DNA of 64,000 bases from Jutongia huaianensis (GCF_014384985.1 NZ_JACRSX010000005.1:62001-126000); one strand, 5' to 3'. Numbered from the stretch's first letter, positions 15,601-25,709 are shown. The notes: generated from the sequence alone by a model not told the origin. Translations and numbers: made by a program.

Positions 15601-16464
15601 ATGTGTAATACAATACGAATGGAATTATATAAATTATTTCGAATGAAATCATTTTTCGTGCTGGCAATCATTACCATTGCAATGGTGGTTCTGACGGCGG
15701 CATTTCTGGTGGACGATATAGAAGAGAATACCCAGGCACAGTCAACCCAGATCATAGGGATCAATGGCACGGAAAACGGACCGGAGGATAACTCTGTGCA
15801 GTTTGGTATTTCAGAAAGCGTAGAGGGGATGGATGTGGATAATCTGGCGGTATTGGAGATTTATGGACAGCATTTATCTTCCGGCCTTTTTATTCTGTTT
15901 AATGTAATCTTTCTGGTTCTTTATGTGACGGCAGATATCAAAAACGGATACATTAAAAATATAGGAGGACAAGTAAAACACCGCAGCAGTCTCATATGGT
16001 CAAAATGGGCGGCGGCAGCGGCATATGTACTGGTGTTTGATGTGGTAACATTTCTCGTGGAAACAGTCAGCATGAGGATCAGTCTGGGATATCTGCATTG
16101 GGGAAGCTTTCAGACGTATCTTCCGTATATTGGCGTTCAGGTGGTTTTGCAGTACAGCTTTCTGGTTGCCTGCATGACGATCACCATGGTACTTCGCAGC
16201 CGTGCCTTTGGTATGCTGGCGGGAACCTGCCTTAGTATGGGGGTGGCCGGACTGATCTGCACCGGTCTTGATGCGGTATGTAACAGGTTCTTTTCTGTTA
16301 AGGATCTTCACTTGGAAAATTATCTGCTTACCACAAAAATGTCAGAGCTGTTGCCGGGAGCAGGGGCGGCCCAGATCCGGAATATTTTGCTTCTGGCGGT
16401 GGCCTATCTGGTGGTGTCCACATTGGTCAGCCTTGTATCGGTAGAGAAGAGAGATCTGCTCTGA
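15601..16464 (+). CDS. ABC-2 type permease, BcrB-like
   Basis: This 287-residue membrane protein has six predicted helices and a large extracytoplasmic loop between the first and second (about residues 38-90), rich in Asp, Glu and Asn. The cytoplasmic N-terminus MCNTIRMELYKLFRMKSFF is typical of ABC-2 efflux permeases. The start at 15601 follows AAAGGA at seven bases; an upstream ATG at 15544 lacks a good ribosome site. With the preceding ATPase it forms an exporter likely to act on cell-envelope-active peptides. Confidence 0.87.
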   Translation: MCNTIRMELYKLFRMKSFFVLAIITIAMVVLTAAFLVDDIEENTQAQSTQIIGINGTENGPEDNSVQFGISESVEGMDVDNLAVLEIYGQHLSSGLFILFNVIFLVLYVTADIKNGYIKNIGGQVKHRSSLIWSKWAAAAAYVLVFDVVTFLVETVSMRISLGYLHWGSFQTYLPYIGVQVVLQYSFLVACMTITMVLRSRAFGMLAGTCLSMGVAGLICTGLDAVCNRFFSVKDLHLENYLLTTKMSELLPGAGAAQIRNILLLAVAYLVVSTLVSLVSVEKRDLL

Positions 16465-16544
16465 TGCCAAGGGTCAAAACCGGATAACAATGGAGTGATC
16501 CGTGGCGTTGTATCAGTGATCAGCAGGCAGAGAAAGGATGATAG

Positions 16545-17453
16545 ATGGATATGATGATGACAGGTTTGGCGATAGGTTTTGGACTTCTTGCGGTTCTTTT
16601 GGGACTCATCCTGCGAAAGCTGATCTGGCAGATCCGGGATCTGGAGCGGCAGATCAGTTTTTTGGAGGAGAAGCAGAGCAACGGAGATGTGGTCTGTGAT
16701 ATCCGCTTTGGCGGAATTGGCGGGCTGACAGACACCTTAAACCGGGTGTTTGAACAGCAGAAATCCAGACGGCAGCAGTGGATCCGGAACGAAAACCGCA
16801 TTGCGCAGACGTATACGAACCTGTCTCATGATATCCGGACACCGTTAACGTCTCTGGACGGTTACTTTCAGCTTCTGACCCAGACGGACGATCAGGAGGC
16901 ACAGCAAAGATATCTGCGGATCATACAGGAGAGGATCCATGCTCTGCGGGATATTCTGGAGGAGCTGTTTATGTTTACCAGACTGGAGAGTCGGACGTAT
17001 GAAATGAAGCTGGAAAAATGTGATTTTAATGCGATTTTGAAAGAAACATTGTTTTCTTATTATGAGGAATGGGAAAACAGCGGCATAGAACCGGAATTTG
17101 ACATTCCGGAAGGAAAGATGCTTGTGCAGGGAAATGAACCGGCGATCCGGCGGATCCTGCAGAATATTATCAAAAACGTACTGGATCATGGAGGGAGATC
17201 GGTTGGAATCTCCCTTTCCGCCATGGAAGGACAGGTGTGTGTCACGGTTCAGAACCGGGTAGCGCATCCGGAGGAAATCGATGTAAGCCGGATCTTTGAA
17301 CGGTTCTATAAAGCGGATCCTGCGAGAAGCCGGACTTCGACGGGACTGGGCATGGCGATCGCACGGGAGTTGACGGAATATATGAACGGCAGTATCTCTG
17401 CTTCGCTGGAGGAAAATATTTTTCAGTTAAAGCTTCAGATTCCGATGGTATAA
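16545..17453 (+). CDS. sensor histidine kinase, short intramembrane type
   Basis: This 302-residue kinase has one clear N-terminal membrane segment (about residues 6-26), no extracellular sensor, and a HisKA domain with phospho-acceptor His95 in NLSHDIRTPLTSLDG. The HATPase domain shows N-box NIIKNVLDH and G-box TSTGLGMAIA. Small kinases of this kind usually sense stress through the neighbouring ABC exporter. AAAGGA precedes the ATG. Partner of the response regulator at 13840. Confidence 0.93.
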   Translation: MDMMMTGLAIGFGLLAVLLGLILRKLIWQIRDLERQISFLEEKQSNGDVVCDIRFGGIGGLTDTLNRVFEQQKSRRQQWIRNENRIAQTYTNLSHDIRTPLTSLDGYFQLLTQTDDQEAQQRYLRIIQERIHALRDILEELFMFTRLESRTYEMKLEKCDFNAILKETLFSYYEEWENSGIEPEFDIPEGKMLVQGNEPAIRRILQNIIKNVLDHGGRSVGISLSAMEGQVCVTVQNRVAHPEEIDVSRIFERFYKADPARSRTSTGLGMAIARELTEYMNGSISASLEENIFQLKLQIPMV

Positions 17454-17508
17454 CTTTTCATTATCTTTCATATGATAAAAGAGACGATTGCAAATGGGGG
17501 AGGTATCT

Positions 17509-18501
17509 ATGGAAGATAAGCTTGAGGAGATCATCAGACAGTATCCCTGTCAGGTCAGGTCGAGACGACGGACGAGAGGGGCCTTTCTGCTGGAGACCGA
17601 TCAGGGGCTCCGCCTTTTGAAGGAATGTTCCGCCAGTCAGGCAAGGATTGAATTTGAGGAAAGGGTCAAGGAGCAACTGATCCGTCAGGGAAATCTGCCG
17701 GTGGATCATACATATAAAAACAATCGGGAAGAATATTTTACAAAGGATAATTACCGCAATAACTGGGTGATGCGTCAGTGGTATGCCGGAGTGGAATGTG
17801 ATATGAAGGATCATCCATGTGTAATGCGCTGTGCCGGACACCTGGGGAGGCTTCATGCACTTCTGGAGCTTGGCGGGGCAGAGGAAGGCGTTTACATTCA
17901 GAAGGAAAGCATTCGGCAGGAAATGGAACGCCACAATAAAGAAATGAAGCGCGTCCGCAGCTATATTCGCGGCAAAAAACAGAAAAACGAAATGGAGATC
18001 TGTCTGCTGGAAGCATTTGATATTTTCTACGGGCAGGCCTGTCTGGCGCAGAGTCTTTTACAGGAATGCGGTTATGAAGAGTTGTGGCAGAAAACTCTGG
18101 CAAATGGGCTGGTGCGTCATGGCAGCTATACCTATCATAATGTGCTGTTTATGGGAAAAGATATAGCAACGACAAATTTCGATAAGGCAGAAATCGGCAT
18201 ACAGGTCAGGGATTTATATGATCTTTTGCGTAAAGCGATGGAAAAAAATGCATGGCATCCGGAGCTTGGCCGTTGCCTGATCCAGACGTATGACAGGGAG
18301 CGGAGTATGGAAGACAGCGAAAAAACAGTGCTTTATGCCATGCTTCTTTATCCGGAAAAATACTGGAAGCTTGTGAATTTTTATTACAACAGCCGGAAAT
18401 CCTGGATGTCCTCTAAGAATTTGGAGAAACTGTTAAAGATACGGGGGCAGGAGGAACAGAGAACCCGTTTTCTGAAGGAGGTAAAAGGGATATTGATGTG
18501 A
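17509..18501 (+). CDS. CotS-family spore coat protein (kinase-like fold)
   Basis: This 330-residue protein has the aminoglycoside-phosphotransferase-like fold of CotS/YutH/CotI spore coat proteins: a lysine in RLLKECSA, GHLGRLHALLEL in the middle, and HGSYTYHNVLF with DKAEIGIQVRDLYDLLRK near the C-terminus. The second part replaces the usual HGDxxxxN/D catalytic loop with HGSYTYHN, so kinase activity is doubtful. CotS-like proteins sit in the inner coat and are made in the mother cell. The start at 17509 has GGGGGAGG upstream; an earlier TTG lacks this. Confidence 0.85.
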   Translation: MEDKLEEIIRQYPCQVRSRRRTRGAFLLETDQGLRLLKECSASQARIEFEERVKEQLIRQGNLPVDHTYKNNREEYFTKDNYRNNWVMRQWYAGVECDMKDHPCVMRCAGHLGRLHALLELGGAEEGVYIQKESIRQEMERHNKEMKRVRSYIRGKKQKNEMEICLLEAFDIFYGQACLAQSLLQECGYEELWQKTLANGLVRHGSYTYHNVLFMGKDIATTNFDKAEIGIQVRDLYDLLRKAMEKNAWHPELGRCLIQTYDRERSMEDSEKTVLYAMLLYPEKYWKLVNFYYNSRKSWMSSKNLEKLLKIRGQEEQRTRFLKEVKGILM

Positions 18502-18624
18502 ACGGATGGCTGTGTTAAAATGTTTGCTGGACAGACAGAGCCTGATGAGGCTTAAGATGATGTACAGATTACGATAAGATTGGTTGAGGCTGCCGTAACC
18601 GGTGGCAGAATAATGAGGTTTCCT

Positions 18625-19980
18625 ATGAAAAATAATAAAATCTGGCGCGTCCTGCTATGTCTGGGCGCGTTTTTTATGTGGAGTTCGATGCTGGCGGGAT
18701 GCGGGCCGGCTCAGGAGCAGCGGACCACGAGAGTGGACCGCAACGGTGGTGCCACGGAGGCACCCGCCAGTACAGAAGGAGTTGTAGTTACCAATGATAC
18801 GGCGACAAGGCAGCTGACTCTGCGGGATCTGGGCAGTGATATTGAAACGGTCATTGCCTATGATGCCACGGCCACTATGACAGACCGCTATGGTCAGGAG
18901 CGGGATGGCAGTGAGATTGAGGTGGGAGAGATCATTGAAGTGAAATATGATCCGTCAAGTGGCAAGCTGCTGGCTACGGATATTCCGGAGGACGTATGGG
19001 AGTATCAGGAGGTAGATGATTACAAATTTGATAGTGATGAGAGCAGCCTTTCCTTTGCAGACCGCAAGTACAAATATACGGATCAGACGTTCTTTTCCTC
19101 GGACGGAAAGCCTATTGAAATGCTGGAGATCAATAAGCAGGATGTCCTGACGGTGCGGGGGACAGGATACAACGTGTATTCCGTGGTGAAAAGCAGGGGA
19201 CACGGATACATCCGGTTGTCCCATTATAAGGATTTTATCGGTGGCATGATCGAGGTAGGCGACAGTATGATCTTACCGGTTACCAAAAACATGCTGATCA
19301 CAGTGGGGGAGGGGACTTATAAAGTAATTCTCAGCAAGAACCATTCTACAGCGGTAAAAAACGTCACGGTGCATAATGGCAAAGAGGTTACACTGGATTT
19401 TAGTGATTATGAGCCGGCGGACAGCAAGGTAGGTGTGATCACCTTTGATATCAAGCCGGCAGGGGCGGATCTTACGATCAACGGTACAGCCGTTTCCTAT
19501 AGAAGACCAATTGCCTTGGCGTATGGAGTTTATCAGGTGAAGGTTGCAATGACAGGATATACGACCTATACCGGCACGCTGGATGTGGAGGAGAAGGCAT
19601 CCACTGTCAGGATCGATCTGGTGGAGGAAAAGGCAGATACCACAAAAACCACGGCAAAGCCGTCATCCACAAGCAGCAAAACGAGTACGGATGATACCGA
19701 CAGTACGACCAGGACCAAGAAAATGGACAGTGACCATACCATTACGGTGTCTGCGCCGGAGGGGGCAGAGGTTTATCTGGACAATGTATACAAGGGGCTG
19801 GCTCCATGCACCTTTACGAAGGTGATCGGTTCCCAGACCATTACCCTGCGAAAGGACGGTTACACCACGAAGAGTTATTCTGTGGATGTGCTGGACGACG
19901 ATCAGGATGTGAAATTCAGTTTTTCAGATCTGGGTGTTAAGGAGGAAACTGCGGAAACAACTGCAACTCCGGCACCTTAG
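18625..19980 (+). CDS. lipoprotein with two PEGA domains
   Basis: This protein of about 451 residues begins with a lipoprotein signal ending in the lipobox LAGC, so it should be anchored outside the membrane. Two PEGA repeats (surface beta-domains) are visible near the C-terminus: one with DIKPAGADLTINGTAVSY and GYTTYTGTLDV, the other with SAPEGAEVYLDNVYKG and GYTTKSYSVDV. A Ser/Thr-rich linker separates them, and a Thr-rich tail follows. The middle part (about residues 45-260) is not recognised. AGG lies six bases before the chosen ATG; an in-frame ATG at 18613 is possible. It may be a cell-envelope protein of sporulating cells (inference). Confidence 0.83.
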   Translation: MKNNKIWRVLLCLGAFFMWSSMLAGCGPAQEQRTTRVDRNGGATEAPASTEGVVVTNDTATRQLTLRDLGSDIETVIAYDATATMTDRYGQERDGSEIEVGEIIEVKYDPSSGKLLATDIPEDVWEYQEVDDYKFDSDESSLSFADRKYKYTDQTFFSSDGKPIEMLEINKQDVLTVRGTGYNVYSVVKSRGHGYIRLSHYKDFIGGMIEVGDSMILPVTKNMLITVGEGTYKVILSKNHSTAVKNVTVHNGKEVTLDFSDYEPADSKVGVITFDIKPAGADLTINGTAVSYRRPIALAYGVYQVKVAMTGYTTYTGTLDVEEKASTVRIDLVEEKADTTKTTAKPSSTSSKTSTDDTDSTTRTKKMDSDHTITVSAPEGAEVYLDNVYKGLAPCTFTKVIGSQTITLRKDGYTTKSYSVDVLDDDQDVKFSFSDLGVKEETAETTATPAP

Positions 19981-20025
19981 AGAGGGGTATTATCAAAAGA
20001 TTTACAAAATGGTCACAATTTCTGG

Positions 20026-20054
20026 TTGACAATATCCACTTTTGCATACAAAAT
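20026..20054 (+). promoter_or_regulatory. promoter of phosphoglucomutase gene
   Basis: -35 TTGACA (20026-20031), 17-bp spacer, weak -10 CAAAAT (20049-20054), about 50 bp before the start codon. Confidence 0.5.
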
Positions 20055-20102
20055 AATAGATGGAAAATCAGGCATATGCCATCACTGATAGGAGGAAAAA
20101 AC

Positions 20103-21833
20103 ATGGACTACAAAGACATCTACAAGGAGTGGCTGAGCAATCCTTACTTTGATGAGGATACCAAAAAGGAGCTGCAGGACATCGCAGATAACGACAATGA
20201 GATCAAAGAGCGTTTTTACATGGATCTTGAGTTTGGAACCGCTGGTTTGCGTGGAATCATTGGTGCCGGAACCAACCGTATGAATATTTACACGGTTCGT
20301 AAGGCAACACAGGGTCTTGCAAATTATATCAACAAAGCGGGCAAGGCATCTCAGGGAGTAGCCATTGCTTTTGATTCCCGTCATATGTCACCGGAGTTTG
20401 CAGATGAGGCAGCACTTTGCCTGGCAGCAAACGGCATCAAGGCATATGTATTTGAATCCCTTCGTCCGACACCGGAGCTTTCCTTTGCTGTTAGAGAGCT
20501 GGGCTGTGTGGCAGGCATTAATGTAACGGCGAGCCACAATCCGCCGGAGTACAACGGATATAAGGTATACTGGGAGGACGGTGCCCAGATCACACCACCA
20601 CATGATACCGGTATCATGGATGAGGTTAAGGCAGTAACCGACTGGAATACAGTCAAGACTATGGATAAGGCAGACGCTGTGGCAAAGGATCTCTATGAGA
20701 ATATTGGCGCAGCAATTGATGATAAATATATTGAAGAGCTGAAAAAGCAGGTTATTCACTGGGACAGCATTAAAGAAGTTGGAAAGGATCTCAAGATTGT
20801 TTATACACCGCTTCACGGAACCGGTAACATTCCTGCCAGAAGAGTGCTGAAAGAGATTGGTTTTGAGAACGTATATGTTGTGCCGGAGCAGGAGCTTCCG
20901 GACGGAGATTTCCCAACCGTCAGCTATCCAAACCCGGAGGCAGCAGAGGCATTTGAACTGGCTCTCAAGCTTGCCAAGGAGAAGGATGCCGATCTTGTTC
21001 TTGCAACAGACCCGGATGCGGATCGTCTCGGTGTATATGTTAAGGATACCAAGAGTGGCGGGTATATTACGCTCACCGGTAATATGTCCGGCTGTCTGCT
21101 GGCAGATTATGAGATCTCCCAGAGAAAAGAGACACAGGGACTTCCTGCTGATGGAAAGCTGATCAAGACGATTGTTACCTCTAACCTTGCAGATGCTATT
21201 GCAAAGGATTACGGCGTAGATCTGATCGAGGTGCTGACAGGATTTAAGTATATTGGACAGCAGATCCTGAATTTTGAGACGACCGGAAAGGGAACATACC
21301 TGTTTGGTTTTGAGGAGAGCTACGGATGCCTGATCGGTACCCATGCCCGTGATAAGGATGCGATCGTGGCAACGATGGCACTTTGCGAGGCAGCAGCATA
21401 TTACAAGACAAAGAATATGACTCTGTGGGATGCAATGCTGGCATTGTATGAGAGAGTCGGATATTATAAAGATGGTGTTCAGTCAGTGACCATGAAGGGA
21501 ATCGAAGGTCTTGCTAAGATTCAGGAGATCATGACAACACTCCGCGAGAATCCGCCGAAAGAGTTCTGTGGTCATAAGGTAACATCCTTCCGTGATTATC
21601 AGAAGGATATCATTACAGACATTGCAACCGGCGAGACAAAGCCGACAGGACTTCCGAAGTCAAATGTGCTTTACTTCGATATGACAGACAATGTATGGAT
21701 GTGTGTACGTCCATCCGGTACAGAGCCGAAGGTGAAGTTCTATTACGGTGTAGTAGGCACTTCTCTGGAGGATGCTGATGCTAAGTCTGAGGCAATGGCA
21801 AAGGCAGTATCAGAAATGGTTGCCAATATGTAA
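20103..21833 (+). CDS. phospho-sugar mutase (phosphoglucomutase/phosphomannomutase)
   Basis: This 576-residue enzyme interconverts hexose 1- and 6-phosphates in the cytoplasm. All four alpha-phosphohexomutase motifs are present: catalytic serine loop TASHNPPEYNGYK, metal loop DPDADRLGV, sugar-binding GFEESYG and phosphate-binding RPSGTEPK. The length and N-terminus (YKEWLSNPYFDEDTKKEL) match the Firmicutes PgcA-like type. TAGGAGG lies before the ATG. It supplies glucose 1-phosphate for glycogen and envelope synthesis; glgB is 4 kb downstream. Monocistronic with its own terminator. Confidence 0.95.
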   Translation: MDYKDIYKEWLSNPYFDEDTKKELQDIADNDNEIKERFYMDLEFGTAGLRGIIGAGTNRMNIYTVRKATQGLANYINKAGKASQGVAIAFDSRHMSPEFADEAALCLAANGIKAYVFESLRPTPELSFAVRELGCVAGINVTASHNPPEYNGYKVYWEDGAQITPPHDTGIMDEVKAVTDWNTVKTMDKADAVAKDLYENIGAAIDDKYIEELKKQVIHWDSIKEVGKDLKIVYTPLHGTGNIPARRVLKEIGFENVYVVPEQELPDGDFPTVSYPNPEAAEAFELALKLAKEKDADLVLATDPDADRLGVYVKDTKSGGYITLTGNMSGCLLADYEISQRKETQGLPADGKLIKTIVTSNLADAIAKDYGVDLIEVLTGFKYIGQQILNFETTGKGTYLFGFEESYGCLIGTHARDKDAIVATMALCEAAAYYKTKNMTLWDAMLALYERVGYYKDGVQSVTMKGIEGLAKIQEIMTTLRENPPKEFCGHKVTSFRDYQKDIITDIATGETKPTGLPKSNVLYFDMTDNVWMCVRPSGTEPKVKFYYGVVGTSLEDADAKSEAMAKAVSEMVANM

Positions 21834-21886
21834 GTTTTGAACCGGCAGACGATATTTGCAGAAGTGATCGTCTTATAATAGAATTA

Positions 21887-21935
21887 AAAAGAGGCTTCCT
21901 TATTCCGGGGATTTCCGGAGAGGAAGCCTCTTTTG
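21887..21935 (+). terminator. intrinsic terminator of phosphoglucomutase gene
   Basis: Arms AAAAGAGGCTTCCT and AGGAAGCCTCTTTT with an inner CCGGGGATTTCCGG loop; T-rich tail. It also faces the convergent AraC gene. Confidence 0.9.
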
Positions 21936-22001
21936 TATTTCTGTGGGAAAAGATGAGATCAGCCACAATCTGTCTGGAAGGCAAAACATCCGGCAAAATG
22001 T

Positions 22002-22892
22002 TTACGATGCCGTCTGATGCATTTTCCGATAGGTGTTTGGAGTACAGCCATACCGTTGAAGAAACATTTTGGAATAGTAGCTCAAGTGATTAAAACCGCA
22101 GGAGGTGGCAATTTGTGTGATGCTGAAGGTGGTATCACTCAAAAGATTGCAGCTGATCTCCATACGATAATCATTGAGAAAGGAGATCGGTGACTGCGAC
22201 AGGTACTTCTGAAAGATCTTGCAGCACTTGCTGCGGCTGACCATGCCCGCAGAGGCGATATCCTCCAGAGTGATGTGCTCCTGATAATGCTGGTAAATAT
22301 AGGATACCATCTGCTTCTGTATCTGGATATCAGGATTCTCCTGATTGGAGGTTACATTGTCTTCGATATTACAGTTCTCATAGAGAATGCTCCACATTTC
22401 ATAAAAATATCCCAGAAGCTGAAACTCGTGGCAGCTTTTGTCCTGCTTCCGGCAAAGACGGATATTCTCAAAAAGCTGTGCAAACACAGCGCCGGAAGGA
22501 GAGTTGTTTTCTATGATCACGATATCCGTGGCATAATTTAAGATGGGAAGTACATATCTTCGATACATATAATTGCTTGCCTTTAAAAGCTCCGGATGGA
22601 TCAGAACCACCATAAACTCACATTCGTGCTGATCATGGTCATATCCATAATGAAGCTGACGGGAATTTATAAAAATCGTATCACCTTTTTTGAAAAGATA
22701 ATGACGGCCGTTTACGTCATAGTTCATCTCTCCATCAAAGATATACAGAAGTTCCACATCATCATGCCAATGGCAGAGAGCACGCATATCTGTGTAGTTT
22801 GACAGTAATCTTTCCTGAACGGCGTAGGAGATTTCAGGAGAGTCATAATGAATGATTTCCGAAGCGTCCTGCATAATTTCTATATCGATCAT
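22002..22892 (-). CDS. AraC family transcriptional regulator
   Basis: This 296-residue protein has an N-terminal cupin domain (CHWHDDVELLYIFDGEMNYDV near residue 35) and a C-terminal double HTH (ITLEDIASAGMVSRSKCCKIF, then ITQIATSCGFNHLSYYSKMF, ending GCTPNTYRK). The ATG at 22892 has GGAGG ten bases upstream. It is divergent from the GH5 cellulase, 140 bp apart, and is the obvious candidate regulator of that enzyme in response to a cello- or manno-oligosaccharide (inference). Confidence 0.93.
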   Translation of the reverse strand: MIDIEIMQDASEIIHYDSPEISYAVQERLLSNYTDMRALCHWHDDVELLYIFDGEMNYDVNGRHYLFKKGDTIFINSRQLHYGYDHDQHECEFMVVLIHPELLKASNYMYRRYVLPILNYATDIVIIENNSPSGAVFAQLFENIRLCRKQDKSCHEFQLLGYFYEMWSILYENCNIEDNVTSNQENPDIQIQKQMVSYIYQHYQEHITLEDIASAGMVSRSKCCKIFQKYLSQSPISFLNDYRMEISCNLLSDTTFSITQIATSCGFNHLSYYSKMFLQRYGCTPNTYRKMHQTAS

Positions 22893-23032
22893 TTGTAAAT
22901 ATCCTCCACGAAAAAGATACAAAAGTTATAAATATCGTTACAAAACTGATAGCATTGTCCTTTTATTCATTGTAACATATTTTTATGAAAGAAAGAATAC
23001 ATAGTTGCACGAAGAAAAAGGAGGAAATGATT

Positions 23033-25408
23033 ATGGGACGTAAACGTTTCAAAAAGCTTACCGCTTTGACGCTGGCAGTGGCAATGGTATTTACCATGAA
23101 CGGAATGAGCACATTGTCATCATCAGCAAAGGCCAAAGCAAAGAAGAAGGCAGCACTCAATAAGACTTCTCTTTCCTTAAAAGTAGGACAGACAAAGAAG
23201 CTGACCGTTAAGAATAAACCGGCTAAGGCAAAATTAAAATGGTCTACCAGCAATAAGAAGGTTGCAACCGTGAAAAACGGTAAGGTAAAGGCAGTGAAAA
23301 AGGGATCTGCAAAGATTACCTGTAAGGTAACCTACAAGAACAAAGGGAAAAAGGTTACGAAGAAACTGACAGCAAAGGTCAAGGTTACTGCAAAGAAGGC
23401 AGCAGCAACCGCTACACCGGCAAGTAGTGCAGTAGTATCTGCTGCACCATCTGCGGCACCATCTGCTGTACCGTCTGCAGCGGCGCCAAGCCAGAAACCG
23501 GCAACAAAGCCGACAGCTACAGCAGAGCCGATGAATGATCCGGCATGGAAGTCTACGCTGGCACCGGCAGTACCGGATGAGAAGACACAGGAGCTGTTAA
23601 AGCAGTCCAATGTAGGTGAGGAGCACAAGTCGGCAAACGGTATCACCACAAAGGATAACGGACTGATGAGAAAAGAGCTTTCCTCTCAGGATCTGATGAG
23701 TGTTATGGGTCTTGGATGGAATCTGGGCAACCAGATGGAGCAGTCCAACTGCATGGGCAACTGGAAAACAGTTACGGAATGCGAGACAAGTGCAGGTAAT
23801 CCGGTAGCAACGCAGCAGACATTTGATGGTCTCAAGAGCTACGGTGTAAATACCGTGCGTGTTCCTGTAGCCTGGTCAAACTTTGTATCTGATGATGGCA
23901 CATACACGATCAATGAGGAGCTTTTCAATCGTGTAGAGGAGGTCATCAACTACGCATTAAACGACGAAATGTATGTTATCATCAACATCCACTGGGATGG
24001 CGGATGGTGGGGAATGTTTGGCGCTGAGGAGATCGACGCCAAGGAAACACCGATCCGGGATGAAGCATGGAAGAAGTATAAAGCATTCTGGACACAGATT
24101 TCAGAGCGTTTTAAAGAGTATTCTGATCATTTGATCTTCGAGGGTGCAAACGAAGAGCTGAGTGGCCGTCTGAATGATGATTATCAGCATCCGGAGAAAG
24201 GTCAGGCAAACCAGACCGGTAAGCTTGCAAAGGATGCCAATGATATTTACAAGATGGTAAATGAGATCAACCAGACATTTGTCAACATCGTAAGAGAGAG
24301 CGGCGGAAACAACGCATATCGCCACCTTCTGATTCCAGGTACAGGAAATGAGTCCTGCGTAATCGGTGGATATGCAAGCGATACCTATCAGACAGACGGA
24401 ACCATGGATGATCGTTACAAGATGCCTAAGGATACAGAGGAGAATGGTCATTCTAAGCTCAGCGTATCTGTACATTATTACGATCCTACGGATTATGGTC
24501 TTTCTGCAACCTCTACAACTACATGGGGTTACCGTGACAGTTGGGGAACCGAGAAGGATTATGAGTATATGTCAAACATGCTTGGTCGTATGAAGAAATT
24601 CACAGATGATGGTTATGCCGTTATCGTTGGCGAGTGTGGATGCGTTAAGGGTTACAAGGACAACGTCATTGATTTCACAAGAGAGCTGTTTACACAGTGT
24701 CTGAACAGAGGATACTGTCCGGTACTTTGGGATGAGGGTCATTATTTCGAGAGAGAAAAGGGCTACTTTGCATATGGCGATGTTGGACAGCTTTTTGCAG
24801 AAATGACCGGATCTACACCAAAGATTCCGGATGGCGTTAAACTGATCAATACAGGCGTTTCCGTTGTGCCAACAGTGGCAAATCCAAACCCTAAGGTAGT
24901 TTATACCTGGACCGGTGAATTTATGAGACATACCGGTGATGGCGAGATTCCGGGAAAGATTTATGCAGAGAGAGGCGATCTCTTTGATATGACATATCAC
25001 GGCATTGGTTATACCACAAGTATTACGGATAGTAACGGCAATCCGACGGATGCACTGCAGGCACTGATTAACGAGGAATTCTGGAATATTCATCTGACTA
25101 CAGACTGGAGCCAGATCGAGGAGCCTTGTATCCGCGTATATCCAATGGATAATGAGGTAAGTAAGAGTGCCGATCTTCAGATTGGTTATATGAAGAAGGA
25201 GAATGGAAGAATCAGCTTTGATGTAGACTATGACCAGAAGACAGGTCAGATGTGGGTTGGTAAATATGTGAAGCTGGATGCAGATTCCCTGAAAGGAAAG
25301 TATCATTGGCTTTGGGTTACAACCAACACATATACCGGATGCTCTTTTGTAAAGATTGAGATCTGTGATGGTGCATATAATGCAGACGGAAGCAGATATG
25401 GCAACTAA
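23033..25408 (+). CDS. secreted GH5 cellulase with Big2-like domain
   Basis: This 791-residue secreted glycosidase starts with a signal peptide, then a very Lys-rich Ig-like Big2 domain (KTSLSLKVGQTKKLTV...STSNKKVATVKNGKVKAVKKG), then an Ala/Pro/Ser/Thr linker, then a GH5 barrel beginning GLGWNLGNQMEQ. The acid/base Glu is in FEGANEEL (about 373) and the nucleophile Glu in VIVGECGC (about 532). The last ~180 residues form an extra beta-rich domain, perhaps carbohydrate-binding. The start at 23033 fits AAGGAGG at eight bases. It should cleave beta-1,4-glucans outside the cell; the Big2 domain probably holds it to the envelope. Confidence 0.93.
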   Translation: MGRKRFKKLTALTLAVAMVFTMNGMSTLSSSAKAKAKKKAALNKTSLSLKVGQTKKLTVKNKPAKAKLKWSTSNKKVATVKNGKVKAVKKGSAKITCKVTYKNKGKKVTKKLTAKVKVTAKKAAATATPASSAVVSAAPSAAPSAVPSAAAPSQKPATKPTATAEPMNDPAWKSTLAPAVPDEKTQELLKQSNVGEEHKSANGITTKDNGLMRKELSSQDLMSVMGLGWNLGNQMEQSNCMGNWKTVTECETSAGNPVATQQTFDGLKSYGVNTVRVPVAWSNFVSDDGTYTINEELFNRVEEVINYALNDEMYVIINIHWDGGWWGMFGAEEIDAKETPIRDEAWKKYKAFWTQISERFKEYSDHLIFEGANEELSGRLNDDYQHPEKGQANQTGKLAKDANDIYKMVNEINQTFVNIVRESGGNNAYRHLLIPGTGNESCVIGGYASDTYQTDGTMDDRYKMPKDTEENGHSKLSVSVHYYDPTDYGLSATSTTTWGYRDSWGTEKDYEYMSNMLGRMKKFTDDGYAVIVGECGCVKGYKDNVIDFTRELFTQCLNRGYCPVLWDEGHYFEREKGYFAYGDVGQLFAEMTGSTPKIPDGVKLINTGVSVVPTVANPNPKVVYTWTGEFMRHTGDGEIPGKIYAERGDLFDMTYHGIGYTTSITDSNGNPTDALQALINEEFWNIHLTTDWSQIEEPCIRVYPMDNEVSKSADLQIGYMKKENGRISFDVDYDQKTGQMWVGKYVKLDADSLKGKYHWLWVTTNTYTGCSFVKIEICDGAYNADGSRYGN

Positions 25409-25452
25409 TTAGTGTTTCTTCCTTAAACAAGATGATATAAATTTGCAATGGG

Positions 25453-25486
25453 TAAGGCAGGGTTTCCTTTTTTGGAACTCTGTCTT
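25453..25486 (+). terminator. possible terminator after GH5 gene
   Basis: Hairpin with arms AAGGCAGGGTTTCC and GGAACTCTGTCTT including G-U pairs. The T-tract is poor, so termination may be partial. Confidence 0.4.
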
Positions 25487-25709
25487 ATTCATTGACGAAT
25501 TTCTATCAATCAATTATAATAGTAACACAAGCTTTTTTAGAAACCTTCTATGCAAATTGTGTAGGAGGTTTTCGTTATTTGAGTGTATTTTCGTACTGCG
25601 AAATATGCCGGCACGGCAGGGATATGGCGCTCAGGCCGGACAGGGGGTACCAGGTATTGCAAATGTTTCAAATCTGCGATATCCGCACATATAATGATTG
25701 GAGGAGACT
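25487..25709 (+). other. glgB upstream region
   Basis: No convincing gene is seen in the 300 bp between the cellulase and glgB; two short frames lack ribosome sites and family features. An inverted pair AAACCTTCT/AGGAGGTTT (near 25540-25570) could form a leader hairpin. The glgB promoter presumably lies here. Confidence 0.4.

Noticed and set aside
23332..23649. Ala/Gly-rich minus-strand frame within the cellulase gene
   Set aside because: It is the antisense of the Ala/Pro/Ser linker; composition reflects the coding strand.
25443..25694. Short frames upstream of glgB
   Set aside because: No ribosome site, no family features, and cysteine-rich random-looking sequence.
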